NCBI RefSeq assembly: GCF_014192105.1
Contig: NZ_JACHXK010000003.1
Span: 186,001 to 250,000, forward strand
Source: Paenibacillus phyllosphaerae
GTDB lineage: Bacteria > Bacillota > Bacilli > Paenibacillales > Paenibacillaceae
Length of the DNA: 64,000 bases
Reading direction: 5' to 3'
Below, one piece after another: positions 9,491 through 18,566 of the stretch. Each line of letters opens with the position of its first letter. The first letter of the stretch is position 1. Both the position numbers and the translations under genes were made by a program. The notes beneath the pieces are model-generated. The model ran no database searches, was not told the origin of the DNA, and was given only the letters and a program-made list of their open reading frames with translations.

Positions 9491-10492
9491 ATGCATACAA
9501 GACAAGTCAGAATACTCGGTACGGGAAAATACCTACCGAAACGCCTCGTGACGGATGAAGAAATGGATATGCGCCTTCAGACCCGATCAGGCTGGGTACG
9601 CAAAACGACGGATGTTGCCGTTCGCCACTTTGCGGGGGACGGGGAGACCGCATCATATATGGGAGCTCGAGCGGCTGAAGCGGCATTGGCAGCAGCAGGG
9701 CTTACGTTCGCGGATATCGACTGCCTGGTATGCACGAGCGGAACGAAAGAACAAGCGCTGCCTAGCACAGCTTCGCTCATTCAACTCGCGCTTGGGGAAG
9801 AGATGTCCGGCGTTCCGGCCTTCGATATCGACGCCACCTGCATCAGCTTCCTCACGGGGCTCGATGTGATGTCTTACCTGGTTGATGCCGGCCGTTACCG
9901 GCATGTCCTCCTCGTATCGAGCGAGATCGCCTCGGTCGGACTGAACTGGGACGAGAAGGAGAGTGCGGGATTATTCGGGGACGGCGCGGCTGCGGCGGTC
10001 ATCGGCCGTTCCCAGGAGGGGGAAGCATCCGCAATCCTCAACGCGTCGATGAAGACATACGGCAAAGGCGCAAGGTTATCGGAAATCCGCGGCGGCGGCA
10101 CACGCTTGCACCCTCGCGAGCATAACGCGGCGACGGAGAAGGACTTTCTGTTCGATATGAACGGTCAAGCGATCTTCAAGATGGCGTCCAAACTGCTGCC
10201 CGGCTTTGTTGACGACCTGCTCATACCGGCGGGATTAAGCATGGCCGATTTCAAAGTCGTCATTCCGCATCAGGGAAGCGCGATGGCCATGAGGCTGCTG
10301 CGCAAAAAGCTCGGCATTACCGAAGAACAGCTGATGTACATCACGCCGAATCATGGGAATACGATCGCCGCTTCCATCCCGATGGGGCTGCATGAAGCGA
10401 TTAACCAAGGGAAGATCGGGCGCGGCGACAAGGTGCTGCTGATCGGCACGGCCGCCGGACTATCGCTCGGAGGGATGGTTCTTGTCTACTAA
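9491..10492 (+). CDS. 3-oxoacyl-ACP synthase III-like condensing enzyme (KAS III/FabH fold)
   Basis: A 333-residue thiolase-fold condensing enzyme. The triad is complete: Cys117 in DATCISFL, His260 in VIPHQGS and Asn290 in NHGNT, with the 30-residue His-Asn distance usual for KAS III. Start 9491 is chosen over the upstream ATG codons at 9452 and 9473 because GGAGG lies 6 bases before it. In primary metabolism FabH starts fatty-acid synthesis, but the gene is not beside fab genes; it opens a coupled operon with adenylating, epimerase and hydrolase genes. The OleA-type head-to-head condensing enzymes are a related possibility. It probably joins an acyl thioester to another acyl unit in a secondary pathway. 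Confidence 0.88.
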   Translation: MHTRQVRILGTGKYLPKRLVTDEEMDMRLQTRSGWVRKTTDVAVRHFAGDGETASYMGARAAEAALAAAGLTFADIDCLVCTSGTKEQALPSTASLIQLALGEEMSGVPAFDIDATCISFLTGLDVMSYLVDAGRYRHVLLVSSEIASVGLNWDEKESAGLFGDGAAAAVIGRSQEGEASAILNASMKTYGKGARLSEIRGGGTRLHPREHNAATEKDFLFDMNGQAIFKMASKLLPGFVDDLLIPAGLSMADFKVVIPHQGSAMAMRLLRKKLGITEEQLMYITPNHGNTIAASIPMGLHEAINQGKIGRGDKVLLIGTAAGLSLGGMVLVY

Positions 10493-11714
10493 AGATTTCG
10501 CAGACGGCAGAGCGCTTACAATCCTGCTCACCGGAGGACGCGCGCCGGTTACGCTCGAGCTGGCGCGTTCCTTCCATGCTGCCGGTCATCGGGTGCTCGT
10601 CGCGGAGAGCGCGCGGTTTCATCTATGCCGGGTTTCCCGGGCGGTTGCGCGCAGCTTCCAAGTCCCACCGCCCAATCCGGATACCGAACCGTTCCTTGCG
10701 GCACTTGAATCGATCGTAACGACTGAGCGTGTCGATGTCCTGATCCCGACATGCGAAGAAATTTTTTACGTTGCCCGAGGACTGGACCGCCTTCATCCGC
10801 ATTGCAAAGTGTGGGCGCCGCCGATCGAGCAGCTTCGCGAGCTGCATGACAAATGGCGGTTCGTCATGCTTGCCGAACGCCTTGGCTTGCCGACACCGTC
10901 AACCAAGCTCATTCAGACGCGCGAAGATTGGCTTGCGCTGGCAGCAGCGGAGCCTATTCGCGAGAGCTTTGTCTTGAAGCCGGCGTATTCCCGCTTCGCT
11001 TCGCAGGTGCTGTTCATGCACGAGGAGGATTCACTCGATAACCGGCGTCGAATGTTGAAGGACAACGTGTCAGCCGTGTCGCCGGCAGCGCCGTGGGTTG
11101 CTCAGCGCCTCGTCCATGGACGGCATATTTGCACCTACAGCGTCGCGTTCGAGGGGCAGTTGATTGCCCATTCGGCCTATCCGAGCCGCTATCGCGTCGG
11201 TCAAGGCGCATCCGTCTATTTTGAATCGGTCGAACACGAAACTTCGCTCGCGTGGGTACGAAGCTTGGTCCAAGCGATCCGTTACACCGGACAAATCGCC
11301 TTCGATTTCATTGAAGAGGCTGACGGCCGACTGTATGCGATCGAATGCAACCCTCGCGCGACGAGCGGCGTCCATCTGTTCGGAACAGGCGAAGGACTCG
11401 TAACGGCGTTCCTTCACCCGAGCAAGCTGACGATCGCCGGCACCTTGCTGACGCCACACGCATCGAGCGGCGCGATGCTTACGCTCCCGATGGTGGCCGC
11501 CGGACTCGGCGGAATCCGCAGCATAAGCGAATTGCGCCATTGGCGGCGCGCATTCCGCTCGGCGCGGGATGTCGTGTTCAGCGCGGCAGATCCCAGGCCA
11601 TATGCGGAACAATTGCTCCTTCTGGCAGACGCATGGCGTACCAGCCGTAAACGCGGCATTAAGCTCGTTCAAGCAACGACGATCGACATAGAATGGAACG
11701 GTGACAGACCATGA
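10482..11714 (+). CDS. ATP-grasp domain protein
   Basis: A 410-residue protein starting at TTG, overlapping the end of the KAS III gene, with GGAGGG 7 bases upstream. The N terminus has a Rossmann-like pre-ATP-grasp region (ALTILLTGGRAPVTLELARSF) followed by the ATP-grasp core: DKWRFVMLAERLGLPTPSTKLI, FVLKPAYSRFASQVLF, and the metal-binding end GQIAFDFIEEADGRLYAIECNPRATSG read in pieces as IAFDFIEEADG and IECNPRATSG. This fold makes carboxylate-amine or carboxylate-thiol bonds through an acyl phosphate. Substrate is unknown. The EC-NPR motif supports an active enzyme. It should act with the neighbouring adenylate-forming enzyme in building a small molecule. Confidence 0.87.
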   Translation: MSTKDFADGRALTILLTGGRAPVTLELARSFHAAGHRVLVAESARFHLCRVSRAVARSFQVPPPNPDTEPFLAALESIVTTERVDVLIPTCEEIFYVARGLDRLHPHCKVWAPPIEQLRELHDKWRFVMLAERLGLPTPSTKLIQTREDWLALAAAEPIRESFVLKPAYSRFASQVLFMHEEDSLDNRRRMLKDNVSAVSPAAPWVAQRLVHGRHICTYSVAFEGQLIAHSAYPSRYRVGQGASVYFESVEHETSLAWVRSLVQAIRYTGQIAFDFIEEADGRLYAIECNPRATSGVHLFGTGEGLVTAFLHPSKLTIAGTLLTPHASSGAMLTLPMVAAGLGGIRSISELRHWRRAFRSARDVVFSAADPRPYAEQLLLLADAWRTSRKRGIKLVQATTIDIEWNGDRP

Positions 11715-12703
11715 AGGCATTAATAACCGGGGCTACCGGTTTTCTAGGACAGCATGTGTGCATGAGATTAAGCCAACTGGGGTGGAACGTTACCGGTTTG
11801 GGACGAAATGAGGCCGTAGGCGCGAGACTCGAGGCTGCAGGCGTACGATTCGTTCAAGCGGATTTGCGGGATGCTGCCGCCGTAGCGCGGGCCTGCGCGG
11901 GCCAAGATGCCGTCTTTCACTGCGGGGCGTTGTCTACTCCATGGGGCGATTACCGCGAGTTTCAGGCCGTCAATGTAGGCGGTACAAGGAATGTCGTCGA
12001 CGGCTGCCGGAAGCATGGGGTTCAGCGCCTGATTCATGTTTCCACGCCAAGCATCTATTTCGATTATAAGGACCGGATCGGCATACGCGAGTCCGACGCG
12101 CTCCCGGCCAAGCCGGTCAATGCTTACGCGGCAACCAAACTGCAAGCGGAGCATGTCGTTCAAGAGGCGTTCGCGCAAGGACTCGCCGGTCTCATCTTGC
12201 GCCCCCGCGCCATATTCGGGCCGCTGGACCAAGCCGTATTCCCGCGCTTGATGCGCGCGAACGAGTCGCAGGGCGTACCGCTGTTCCGAGCAGGGAACGT
12301 CGCCCTTGATCTAACGTACGTGGACAATGTCGTCGACGCGATGCTCCTGGGCTGGGAAGCGCCGCAGGAGGCGCTGGGCCTAGCCTATAACATATCGAAC
12401 GGCGAGCCGGTCATGCTGCGCGACGTACTGAACGAGCTGTTCGCCATGATGGGCACGGAGCTGCGGACGCGGGCAATTCCGTATTCGGTCGCCTATAGTG
12501 CGGCGGCGCTCATGGAATGGAGCCATCGTCTGCTGCCGAAGCTCGGAGAACCGCCGCTAACCCGGTATTCGGTCAGCGTGCTCGCTTATCATCAGACGCT
12601 CGATATTACATTGGCGCGCGAGCTGCTCGGGTACGATCCGCGAATCGGCCTCTCGGATGGGCTAAAGGCATTCGCAGAGTGGTGGAGGACGAAAGGAAGG
12701 TGA
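11711..12703 (+). CDS. NAD(P)-dependent epimerase/dehydratase (extended SDR, 3-beta-HSD-like)
   Basis: A 330-residue extended SDR. The nucleotide-binding TGATGFLG lies at the N terminus, acidic and VFHCGALSTPWGDY stretches follow, and the catalytic YxxxK is in NAYAATKLQAE near residue 140, preceded by the Ser of IHVSTPSIYF. The pattern VNVGGTRNVVDGC and the late DLTYVDNVVDAMLLG resemble 3-beta-hydroxysteroid dehydrogenase-like and OleD-like members. Its ATG overlaps the previous stop (ATGA). In the context of a condensing enzyme it may reduce a beta-keto product; that is inference. Confidence 0.9.
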   Translation: MKALITGATGFLGQHVCMRLSQLGWNVTGLGRNEAVGARLEAAGVRFVQADLRDAAAVARACAGQDAVFHCGALSTPWGDYREFQAVNVGGTRNVVDGCRKHGVQRLIHVSTPSIYFDYKDRIGIRESDALPAKPVNAYAATKLQAEHVVQEAFAQGLAGLILRPRAIFGPLDQAVFPRLMRANESQGVPLFRAGNVALDLTYVDNVVDAMLLGWEAPQEALGLAYNISNGEPVMLRDVLNELFAMMGTELRTRAIPYSVAYSAAALMEWSHRLLPKLGEPPLTRYSVSVLAYHQTLDITLARELLGYDPRIGLSDGLKAFAEWWRTKGR

Positions 12704-12708
12704 CTTCA

Positions 12709-13608
12709 ATGACGTTAAATGCAACACCGATGAAGCATGCCGAAGGAACGCAAGGCGTGAATTCAGAGGTGCTGGTTGAGCTAAAGCTGTATGCGGCAGG
12801 TTATTGCCGCCATCCTGAATTTCTAACCCTGCGCGGCGGTTCTTTCAAGCCGGTGCCGTTCCCGGCGGGGTTCGCGTGCATCCGACATCCGCTGCAGGGC
12901 TGCATCTTGTTCGACACCGGCTATTCCGCTCGTTTCTTCGAAGAGACGAAGCGGTTTCCGGCAGCGTTGTACAGAATGATTACCCCCGTTACATTCGATA
13001 GCCAAGACAGCGCGATGAATCAGCTACTCAAAGATGGCATTCCCGCCGAGGAGATCCGTTACGTAGTGCTTTCGCATTTTCATGCCGACCATACGGCAGG
13101 TCTGCGCGATTTCCCTCACGCGCGCCTGTTGTACAAACAGGAGGCCTACTCCACGGTCAACAAACTAGGCACATTTGCTTCCGTCAGAGCCGGGTACCTG
13201 CCCGGATTGTTGCCGGACGATTTCGAGAATCGCTCATTATTGGTCGAGGAGACGCCGCGGCTGCAGCTGCCGAACGATTTTCCATTCGAGGCGGGATATG
13301 ATCTGTTCGGGGACGGGAGCATCATCGCGGTAGACGTGCCTGGTCATGCAGCCGGTCAAATCGGCTTGCTCCTGACGACGGCGGAGGGCGCGTACTTCTT
13401 GTGCGCGGACGCGGTCTGGTCGAGCATCGCCTATCGCGAACGCCGCAAGCCGCATGCGGTAGCCCGTATCATAATGGATGATCCTCGAAGTTATGACGAT
13501 TCGTTCGAGAGGTTATGCCGCCTGCATGAGCACTATCCGCATATTCGCATTATCCCTAGCCATTGTCTGGAGCCGCTTCAGATGGGAATCGGGGAGGGGA
13601 AAACATGA
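12709..13608 (+). CDS. MBL-fold metallohydrolase
   Basis: A 299-residue metallo-beta-lactamase-fold protein with the full HFHADH metal motif at residues 123-128 and a further ligand region in VDVPGHAAGQIG and FLCADAVW. Start 12709 is chosen over an in-frame ATG far upstream because AGGAAGG lies 8 bases before it and the longer form would overlap the SDR gene by nearly 200 bases. The family includes lactonases and thioesterase-like hydrolases; the N-terminal LKLYAAGYCRHPEF pattern is close to quorum-quenching lactonase-type proteins. In this operon it may release or open an ester, lactone or thioester intermediate. Confidence 0.88.
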   Translation: MTLNATPMKHAEGTQGVNSEVLVELKLYAAGYCRHPEFLTLRGGSFKPVPFPAGFACIRHPLQGCILFDTGYSARFFEETKRFPAALYRMITPVTFDSQDSAMNQLLKDGIPAEEIRYVVLSHFHADHTAGLRDFPHARLLYKQEAYSTVNKLGTFASVRAGYLPGLLPDDFENRSLLVEETPRLQLPNDFPFEAGYDLFGDGSIIAVDVPGHAAGQIGLLLTTAEGAYFLCADAVWSSIAYRERRKPHAVARIIMDDPRSYDDSFERLCRLHEHYPHIRIIPSHCLEPLQMGIGEGKT

Positions 13609-14957
13609 CCGGGAAAGGCAGCAAAGGCGCGCAGGACCTTGCGATCTTGCTCATGCAGTACATGCGGATCCGTCTCGGGCGTAAATGGTCCGATCGTGAA
13701 GCGTTCGAGCGTTGGCAAGAACGGCAAGTGCTCCGTCATCTTCGGTTCGTGCAGTCACGCGCGCCTTTTTACAAGGAACTATGGGGCGAACGGCCGCTGA
13801 CGCAGTGGAGACAATTCCCGATCATCGACAAAACGGACATGATGGAACACTTCGATCGGCTGAATACGGCCGGCATCCGGAAGGAGACCGCGATGGAGAT
13901 CGCCCTGGAAGCGGAGACGACGCGTAATTTCCGCCCGCAGACCGGGGATATCACGGTTGGCTTATCGTCGGGAACGTCGGGCAACCGCGGCTTGTTCCTG
14001 GTCAGCCGGCGCGAACAATCCGCCTGGGCAGGGACGATGCTGGCGAAGCTGCTGCCGGGACCGTTGTGGCAACCGGAGAAGATTGCCTTCTTCCTTCGGG
14101 CGAACAGCAACCTCTATGAATCGGTGCGGGGCGGCAAACTGCAGTTCGAATATTTTGATCTGCTGGAACCGATCGGGCATCATGTGAAGAGACTTGAAGC
14201 GTATCAGCCGAGCATCTGGGCGGCGCCCCCGTCGTTACTCAGGCTGCTTGCCGAGGAGAAGCGGACAGGCAGGCTGATCAGTGTGCCGCGTAGGATCATT
14301 TCCGTTGCGGAAGTACTCGATCCGCTGGATGCTCGCGTGATCCAAGCTACCTTCGGTCTGCCGATTCACCAGGTCTATCAATGCACGGAAGGATTCCTTG
14401 CCAGCACCTGTTCGCACGGAACGCTCCATCTGAACGAGGATATCGTCCATATCGAGAAAGAATACGTGCAAGAAGATCCGACCAAGCGCAAATTCGTGCC
14501 GGTCGTCACCGATTTCTCCCGTACGACCCAGCCGATCGTCCGCTATCGATTGAACGATGTGCTGACCGAAGCGGAACCTTGCCCTTGCGGCTCGGTCTTC
14601 ACGGCAATCGAGCGTATCGAGGGACGGTGCGACGATATTTTCTATATGAAGAGCCTTGCAAGCGGGAAGCTTACGCCGGTGTTCCCCGATTATGTCACAC
14701 GGGCCGTTCTTGCCGCTTCCCCTGCAATCGAAGAGTATCGGGTGATCCAGCATGGGGAACAGGAACTGGAAGTCGAGCTTCAACTTGCTGCAGGGGCGGA
14801 CAGGGAAACGATCGAGGAGCAAGTAACCGTGAAGATGAAGGAACTGCTCCGGCGATTGCACTGCCGGCTCCCGGCCATTACATTCGCTTCCTATTCGTTC
14901 ACGCCGGGGGTCCGCAAACTGCGGCGAGTGGAGAGGAGGTGGCAAATGGATGAATGA
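13605..14957 (+). CDS. Adenylate-forming enzyme, F390 synthetase/phenylacetate-CoA ligase-like
   Basis: A 450-residue protein of the PaaK/CapK-like branch of adenylate-forming enzymes, often named F390 synthetase-related or CoF synthetase. Landmarks are FVQSRAPFYKELWGE near residue 50, the phosphate-binding LSSGTSGNRG at about 121-130, the adenine-binding VYQCTEGFLAS and the hinge region IVRYRLNDVL followed by a CPCG pair that may bind metal. Start 13605 overlaps the previous stop (ATGA) with GGGGAGGGG upstream. These enzymes activate a carboxylate as acyl-AMP. No carrier protein gene is near, so the acyl acceptor is unknown. Confidence 0.85.
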   Translation: MTGKGSKGAQDLAILLMQYMRIRLGRKWSDREAFERWQERQVLRHLRFVQSRAPFYKELWGERPLTQWRQFPIIDKTDMMEHFDRLNTAGIRKETAMEIALEAETTRNFRPQTGDITVGLSSGTSGNRGLFLVSRREQSAWAGTMLAKLLPGPLWQPEKIAFFLRANSNLYESVRGGKLQFEYFDLLEPIGHHVKRLEAYQPSIWAAPPSLLRLLAEEKRTGRLISVPRRIISVAEVLDPLDARVIQATFGLPIHQVYQCTEGFLASTCSHGTLHLNEDIVHIEKEYVQEDPTKRKFVPVVTDFSRTTQPIVRYRLNDVLTEAEPCPCGSVFTAIERIEGRCDDIFYMKSLASGKLTPVFPDYVTRAVLAASPAIEEYRVIQHGEQELEVELQLAAGADRETIEEQVTVKMKELLRRLHCRLPAITFASYSFTPGVRKLRRVERRWQMDE

Positions 14958-16104
14958 ACGCGTACGCCTCTATGAGCATGAGCAGCTGGACCGGTTGACT
15001 TGGCCGGAGACGGAGGACGGACGATACGCGCAAGCGTACCTGGAACCGCTGATGCGCGAAGGGGCTGGCCGCTATATCCGCAATGTCCGAACGAAGCTAA
15101 ACGTCTTGCAGATCGATGATCTCGTTCTGCCGCTGACGGTCAACGCAGGCGAATACGATAATGCTTATGTTTGTTCGCCCTACACGCACTATATTCGCTA
15201 TGCCAAGCAAGAGTTGGCGCTATTGAATCGCCCGCTAACCGAGAAGGCGTTAGCGGCGGTGCTGGACGTCCTGGGGTGGGGAATGACCAAATCGCAGATC
15301 AATCGTGCCGTTCACGTGAACAACTGGCTCTTGTCGACCAACCTGTTCCCCTCCATCTCGGAGGAGCAAGCCGTGGCCGTCCTGCAACAAGTCCGATCGG
15401 CATATCCTGATCATGCGATCGTGTTCCGGTCGCTCTGTCCGACCCTGCATGCACCGATTCTGTCGGCGCTGCGGGCTGAGGGCTGCAAACTGGTGCCAAG
15501 CCGCCAAATCTATATGTACCGCTCGGATAAGAAGGCGGTCGGCAATGCCAAGTCGCGATGGCTCCTAAAACGCGATCTGCAGCTGGTTCAGCGGAATGGC
15601 TATGAATTCGTTTCCGCAGCGGAGCTGACGGAAGAAGACATTCCCCGTATCGCGCAATTATACGCCATGCTCTATCTGGACAAATATTCATACGACAACC
15701 CGCAATTCGACGAATCCTTTATCCGCATGGCTAAGCAAACAGGCGCACTAACGCTGTACGGACTTCGCAAGGATGGAAGGCTGGATGCCGTCATGGGTTA
15801 TTTCTGCCGCAATGGGGTCATGACCACGCCGTTGTTCGGATATGATACCTCGCTCCCTCAATCTACCGGGCTTTACCGGATGCTGTCGGCCTGCCTGTTG
15901 CGGCAAGCGCACGAGAACGGCCAGCTGCTCCATGAGAGCGCGGGAGCGGCCCAATTCAAACGCAATCGCGGCGCCGTCGCAGACATGGAGTATTCTGCCG
16001 TCTACGACAAGCATCTGCCGCCGAGCCGAAGATGGTGTTGGACGCTCTTGGAACGTCTGCTGAACGGAATCGGCGTTCCGATCATGCGTAAGCTTAAGTT
16101 ATAG
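14950..16104 (+). CDS. GNAT-like acyltransferase, uncharacterised
   Basis: A 384-residue protein overlapping the previous gene by 8 bases with GAGGAGGTGG upstream. The N-terminal 190 residues (LYEHEQLDRLTWPETEDGRYAQ, HYIRYAKQELALLN) show no motif I recognise. The C-terminal half has a GNAT/FemAB-like order: a strand-helix unit EEDIPRIAQLYAMLYLDKYS, then LYGLRKDGRLDAVMGYF and a last part LLHESAGAAQFKRNRGA resembling the end of FemAB-like proteins. It may transfer an acyl or aminoacyl group produced by the adenylating enzyme. The function is open. Confidence 0.75.
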   Translation: MNERVRLYEHEQLDRLTWPETEDGRYAQAYLEPLMREGAGRYIRNVRTKLNVLQIDDLVLPLTVNAGEYDNAYVCSPYTHYIRYAKQELALLNRPLTEKALAAVLDVLGWGMTKSQINRAVHVNNWLLSTNLFPSISEEQAVAVLQQVRSAYPDHAIVFRSLCPTLHAPILSALRAEGCKLVPSRQIYMYRSDKKAVGNAKSRWLLKRDLQLVQRNGYEFVSAAELTEEDIPRIAQLYAMLYLDKYSYDNPQFDESFIRMAKQTGALTLYGLRKDGRLDAVMGYFCRNGVMTTPLFGYDTSLPQSTGLYRMLSACLLRQAHENGQLLHESAGAAQFKRNRGAVADMEYSAVYDKHLPPSRRWCWTLLERLLNGIGVPIMRKLKL

Positions 16105-16142
16105 TGTATTAGACAGCGTGCACACCATGAAGGAGGTGACCC

Positions 16143-17012
16143 ATGTCCAGCATCAACCAGCAGCAGGCCTCGTCTTCGAAGGAGCGAGTCGCTTTCATTA
16201 CGGGGACATCAAGCGGCTTCGGCATGTTGACCGCAATCGAGCTCGCGAAGCAGCAGTATCGCGTCATTGCGACGATGCGCGATCCGCGTAAGGCGGCAGA
16301 ACTGCTCGAGCGCGCCGAACGTACCGGAGTGGCCGAGCGGATCGTTATTCTTGCGCTCGACGTCACGGAACCGCTCTCCATTGCGCGAGCAGTAAGCGAG
16401 ACGCTCGATAAATACGGCCGCATCGATCTATTGGTCAACAACGCCGGATTTGCCGTCGGCGGATTCGTCGAGGAGGTGGCGATGGACGATTGGCGGCGCC
16501 AAATGGAGACGAACTTCTTCGGTCTCGTGGCGATGACCCAAGCGGTAATACCCGTCATGCGAAAGCAGTCCAGCGGCATAATCATCAACATAGGCAGCGT
16601 CAGCGGCCGGATCGGATTCCCGGGTTATGCGCCTTATGCCGCCTCCAAATTTGCCGTCGAAGGATTCAGCGAAAGTCTGCGTCACGAATTGGGACCGCTG
16701 GGCATCCATGTCGCATTGGTGGAGCCGGGCGCATACCGGACGCCGATCTGGGACAAAGGGCTGGAACAGATCCGCAGCTCCGGAAATTCCCCTTATGTCC
16801 GCAGGCTGGAGGCGATTATGCGCTATGCGCGGCGCACGTCCGAGACCGCGCCGGATCCGCAGCAGGTCGCTGATCTGATCGGAAGAATTGCGCGTGCGCG
16901 ATCGCCTCGCCTTCGCTATCCGATCGGCCGAGGATCGACGCTCGCGCTGTGGGGCAAGGCGCTTCTTCCCTGGAAATGGTTCGAGCGCGTGATCGAACGG
17001 GGGACGCGTTAG
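16143..17012 (+). CDS. Classical SDR oxidoreductase
   Basis: A 289-residue short-chain dehydrogenase with TGTSSGFG at the N terminus, LVNNAGFAVGG near residue 98, the Ser of NIGSVSG and the YAPYAASKFA catalytic Tyr-Lys pair. It would oxidise or reduce a hydroxyl/keto group with NAD(P). It begins 38 bases after the GNAT-like gene with a very strong AAGGAGGTGA site, so it is probably the last gene of the biosynthetic operon but could be separately translated at a higher level. Substrate unknown. Confidence 0.9.
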   Translation: MSSINQQQASSSKERVAFITGTSSGFGMLTAIELAKQQYRVIATMRDPRKAAELLERAERTGVAERIVILALDVTEPLSIARAVSETLDKYGRIDLLVNNAGFAVGGFVEEVAMDDWRRQMETNFFGLVAMTQAVIPVMRKQSSGIIINIGSVSGRIGFPGYAPYAASKFAVEGFSESLRHELGPLGIHVALVEPGAYRTPIWDKGLEQIRSSGNSPYVRRLEAIMRYARRTSETAPDPQQVADLIGRIARARSPRLRYPIGRGSTLALWGKALLPWKWFERVIERGTR

Positions 17013-17032
17013 GAAGGAATTGCTTGATAAGG

Positions 17033-17061
17033 TTGCTTGTACCCTCAAACTGCGTTATTAT
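17033..17061 (+). promoter_or_regulatory. Sigma-A-type promoter
   Basis: TTGCTT at 17033-17038 and TATTAT at 17056-17061 with a 17-base spacer, 38 bases upstream of the 74-residue small protein gene. Confidence 0.6.
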
Positions 17062-17098
17062 TGCATTCGATAACGTTTAAAAATTGGAGGACCTATAT

Positions 17099-17323
17099 AT
17101 GCCATTTGCAGCCGGACAATCATTGGAAACGGACAAAGATTTCGAATTAGCGGTTAAACACAAAGTTTTGGTTTTCGTCTCTCAGAATAATGTTCGCCAA
17201 CGCCCGATCACGACGATCAGCGGGTTCAACGAGAAGACCGTCATTCTCGCGGACGGCAAAAGATTCCTTAGAAGCGTCAATAAATTCCGCACGCTTACGG
17301 AAGAAGAAACCAACAGCCTGTAA
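17099..17323 (+). CDS. Small conserved-looking protein of unknown function
   Basis: A 74-residue soluble protein, MPFAAGQSLETDKDFEL onward, with a GGAGG site 8 bases before the ATG; a TTG at 17084 is in frame but sits before that site. Predicted content is an N-terminal helix and then short strands (HKVLVFVSQNN, PITTISGF, TVILADGKRF), a size and order reminiscent of small SH3/Sm-like barrels, but no Hfq signature is present. It has its own promoter and terminator, so it is a monocistronic gene. I do not recognise it. Confidence 0.75.
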   Translation: MPFAAGQSLETDKDFELAVKHKVLVFVSQNNVRQRPITTISGFNEKTVILADGKRFLRSVNKFRTLTEEETNSL

Positions 17324-17348
17324 ATCGTTCGGACGACGAACCAACCTG

Positions 17349-17374
17349 AACACGCCACTTGATGGCGTGTTTTT
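17349..17374 (+). terminator. Rho-independent terminator
   Basis: AACACGCC pairs with GGCGTGTT around 7 bases and is followed by T residues; it ends the 74-residue gene. Confidence 0.85.
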
Positions 17375-17520
17375 GCATGCTATGGAAGGTTAAGCACGGA
17401 AATTCGTGTTGCAACTTGGCGCTATATCGTCGTATTATAGATAACAAGAGTCTTTAATATCTCTAATTAACTTTTGAGCCATCTGTACACCATTACGTAA
17501 AAAAGCGAGGAACGATAAAA

Positions 17521-18411
17521 ATGAACGATTTTTTCAATGCGGCCGTCTGGGAGAAGGCGTGGAAAGAAGATTCCGATACAGGAATCAACAAAATGAGAAG
17601 TGCCGGGATCGACCCTACGAGAGCGTTTGACCAAAAAGCGAAGACGTTCAACGAACAATCCTTTAGCGAAGAGGGCAGAAAACGGTCCAAACGAATTCTG
17701 AACTGGATTGAAGGACAGGGAATACCGTTCGAGAACCTATCCGTCTTGGACATCGGCGCCGCTACAGGCGTGTTCTCGGTGCCGTTCGCGGAGCGCGGGG
17801 CTCGTGTGACCGCGATCGAGACCTCGCTGCCACAGGTCGAATTGTTGGAAACCAACACCGCGAAGTTCGCCGAAGACCAGGTGAAGATTGTCACCGAACC
17901 GTTCGAGAATATCGACGTGCAGGCCGAAGGCTGGGGCCAAGCATTCGATCTGGTCTTCGTATCGATGTGCCCGGTCATTCACGATTGGGACAGCGTGGAG
18001 AAGGTGCTCCAGTGCGCCAAGAAGTTTTGTTACTTGAGTATGCCCGCGAGTCCGCACGAGCATAGCCTGGTGAAGGAAGTCTGGCCGCTCGTCACCGATC
18101 GTCCGTACCAAGCCAAACAGATGGAATTCGGGTATCTGCTGCATCTGCTGTACCTGAAAGGCTATGCGTACGAATCGCTGATCACGCGGGAGACGAAAAC
18201 GACGGAACTCTCCAAGGAAGCGGCATTGCAGGAAGCGATCACTTGGCTTGGCCATCACCGTCTGACGGTAGATGGACAGAAGAAGCAGCTCATTGCCGAC
18301 TATTTGGAACAGACCTATCCGTCCGACAAAGTCGTCATCCACGAGGGCGGGCGTTTCGGCAAAGTGCTGATTCGATTGCAGGATCAGAACATGTATACGA
18401 GAGAGATTTGA
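17521..18411 (+). CDS. Class I SAM-dependent methyltransferase
   Basis: A 296-residue protein with a clear SAM-binding motif I, VLDIGAATGVFS near residue 78, the acidic end of strand 2 in VTAIETS, and FDLVFVSMCPVIHDWDS as the post-motif region. The N terminus (FFNAAVWEKAWKEDSD) is typical of small-molecule methyltransferases in Firmicutes. A promoter-like TTGCAA (17409) and TATTAT (17433) with an 18-base spacer lie upstream, and an AAGCGAGG site precedes the ATG. The methyl acceptor is unknown. It is not linked by spacing to the biosynthetic operon. Confidence 0.88.
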   Translation: MNDFFNAAVWEKAWKEDSDTGINKMRSAGIDPTRAFDQKAKTFNEQSFSEEGRKRSKRILNWIEGQGIPFENLSVLDIGAATGVFSVPFAERGARVTAIETSLPQVELLETNTAKFAEDQVKIVTEPFENIDVQAEGWGQAFDLVFVSMCPVIHDWDSVEKVLQCAKKFCYLSMPASPHEHSLVKEVWPLVTDRPYQAKQMEFGYLLHLLYLKGYAYESLITRETKTTELSKEAALQEAITWLGHHRLTVDGQKKQLIADYLEQTYPSDKVVIHEGGRFGKVLIRLQDQNMYTREI

Positions 18412-18463
18412 GCCCGACATAGCGTGGTACGCCGGTAAGCGAGAAAAGACGATCTGTCTAGTC

Positions 18464-18513
18464 TTGTTTAACCGGCAGTCTTCCGTTACAATACTGAATG
18501 AAAGTTCAGTATT
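18464..18513 (+). promoter_or_regulatory. Promoter with overlapping TetR-type operator
   Basis: TTGTTT at 18464 and TACAAT at 18487 are separated by 17 bases. A perfect 9-bp inverted repeat, AATACTGAA (18490-18498) and TTCAGTATT (18505-18513), begins inside the -10 element. This is the expected place for an autorepressing TetR operator and a related site lies before the downstream transporter. Confidence 0.75.
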
Positions 18514-18566
18514 GATGTGACGGCGGTACATACCCAGGATATCCGCCAGGAAGAGGTGCGGTATGC

